From JACKPD01 sp034003145 (GTDB lineage Bacteria; Spirochaetota; Spirochaetia; CADAEX01): a stretch of DNA of 6,570 nucleotides. The position numbers and the translations under genes were made by a program. Of the stretch, positions 6,094 through 6,570 are shown piece after piece. Each line of letters starts with the position of its first letter. Position 1 is the first letter of the stretch. Under the pieces are notes generated by a model. The model saw only the letters and a program-made list of their open reading frames with translations. It ran no database searches and had not been told where the DNA came from. Location of the stretch: positions 1 to 6,570 of the forward strand of contig JAVEZE010000151.1 in the NCBI GenBank assembly GCA_034003145.1, written 5' to 3'.

Positions 6094-6503
6094 TTACAAA
6101 AAAAGTACTTCTCCTTTTTCCCAAAAGCGAGACAGAAAAACCGATAGTTTATCACCTTGTAAAAGACTATGATCTTATCGTTAATATTTTCAGGGCGAAA
6201 GTCACTGCAGAGGAGTTCGGATATCTTGTCCTTGACCTTACAGGTGAAGAGGAAAGCATAGCTAAAGGGCTTGAGTTTGTAAAATCGTTTAACGTAGAAA
6301 TAAACGAGGCAGACAAAGGGATCAGATGGGACAAGGAAACATGCACACAATGCGGAAACTGCCTTTCCCACTGCCCTACACAGGCACTTTACATCGCGGA
6401 CAAGAAAACAAGAAGAATTGATTTCGATGGAGATAAATGCATACAGTGCCTGAGCTGTATTGAAAACTGCCCGTACGGCGCATGCAGCTCTATTTTTCTT
6501 TAA
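6090..6503 (+). CDS. NIL-domain ferredoxin with two [4Fe-4S] clusters, partner of the DUF39 protein
   Basis: The 137-residue product has an N-terminal NIL domain (about 1-75, a ferredoxin-like alpha/beta fold also found at the end of methionine ABC-transporter ATPases, where it binds methionine). A bacterial-type ferredoxin domain follows (about 78-131). Both cluster motifs are complete: C85, C88, C91, C95-Pro and C117, C120, C123, C127-Pro. One further Cys, C132, lies in the tail. In methanogens the equivalent protein supplies electrons to, or helps assemble sulfur on, the DUF39 enzyme during homocysteine synthesis. The 4-base overlap with the DUF39 gene and the strong Shine-Dalgarno support coupled production. 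The NIL domain could allow feedback by methionine or homocysteine; that is inference. Confidence 0.9.
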   Translation: MITKKVLLLFPKSETEKPIVYHLVKDYDLIVNIFRAKVTAEEFGYLVLDLTGEEESIAKGLEFVKSFNVEINEADKGIRWDKETCTQCGNCLSHCPTQALYIADKKTRRIDFDGDKCIQCLSCIENCPYGACSSIFL

Positions 6504-6529
6504 TTGCGGTTAACTTTTTTGAGCAATAA

Positions 6530-6561
6530 AAGGCAATACCGCCTCTTTTCATGGAAAGGGG
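6530..6561. terminator. Possible weak terminator hairpins after the ferredoxin gene
   Basis: A short hairpin AGGC-AATACC-GCCT is followed by CTTTT on the plus strand, and on the minus strand its copy is followed by TTTTATT, so it could work either way. The stem is only 4 bp. It overlaps a second, 8-bp hairpin, CCTCTTTT-CATG-GAAAGGGG (6542-6561, with G-T pairs), which has no T-run. The two cannot form at once. Whether the transcript stops here cannot be decided because the window ends. Confidence 0.25.
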
Positions 6562-6570
6562 CGAATTTCA

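Noticed and set aside
5883..6371. 162-residue open frame on the minus strand
   Set aside because: It lies wholly antisense to the DUF39 and ferredoxin genes, whose families are clear. The translation has no domain character and no ribosome site was seen.

Overview
The window suggests an anaerobic Gram-negative bacterium, most likely a spirochaete or a relative, with moderate to low GC (roughly 40% by eye). The evidence is two signal-peptide lipoproteins around an exported FecR-domain protein, a style common in spirochaetes, and a plus-strand cluster of protein families typical of strict anaerobes. The taxonomic call is an inference from protein style, not a database match.

Left part (minus strand, 2225 down to 124). 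Three genes read leftward as one apparent operon: a lipoprotein of unknown function (1629-2225), an exported FecR-domain protein (610-1632, ATGA overlap with the previous gene) and a small lipoprotein (188-592). A strong rho-independent terminator (124-180) follows. These look like envelope or periplasmic proteins. The first 56 bases may hold the last codons of a plus-strand gene that converges on this operon.

Middle (2226-2499). This divergent intergenic region carries a good -10 box for the leftward operon and, just before the first rightward gene, a perfect 12-bp palindrome that resembles a shortened IscR type-1 site.

Right part (plus strand, 2500-6503). Six genes run in the same direction. 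The first four form a module: DRTGG-like protein, CBS-pair plus HATPase (anti-sigma/serine kinase-like) protein, second DRTGG-like protein, and PHP-domain metal-dependent phosphoesterase. From memory, this set is often found beside electron-bifurcating [FeFe]-hydrogenase genes in anaerobes; none is visible here. Next comes an overlapping pair, a DUF39/HcyBio homocysteine-biosynthesis protein (4900-6093) and a NIL-domain 2x[4Fe-4S] ferredoxin (6090-6503). In methanogens such a pair makes homocysteine from aspartate semialdehyde and sulfide using reducing power from the clusters.

Working reading: a cytoplasmic sensory module (CBS nucleotide sensing, ATPase/kinase, DRTGG adaptors, PHP phosphoesterase) sits upstream of a redox-dependent sulfur-assimilation pair. 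No junction between the rightward genes shows a clear terminator, so one transcript is possible. Two genes (2912 and 4900) lack a Shine-Dalgarno sequence and have a -10-like box 5-7 bases before the ATG, so internal promoters giving leaderless mRNAs are possible. No tRNA, rRNA, CRISPR array, transposase or insertion sequence was seen.
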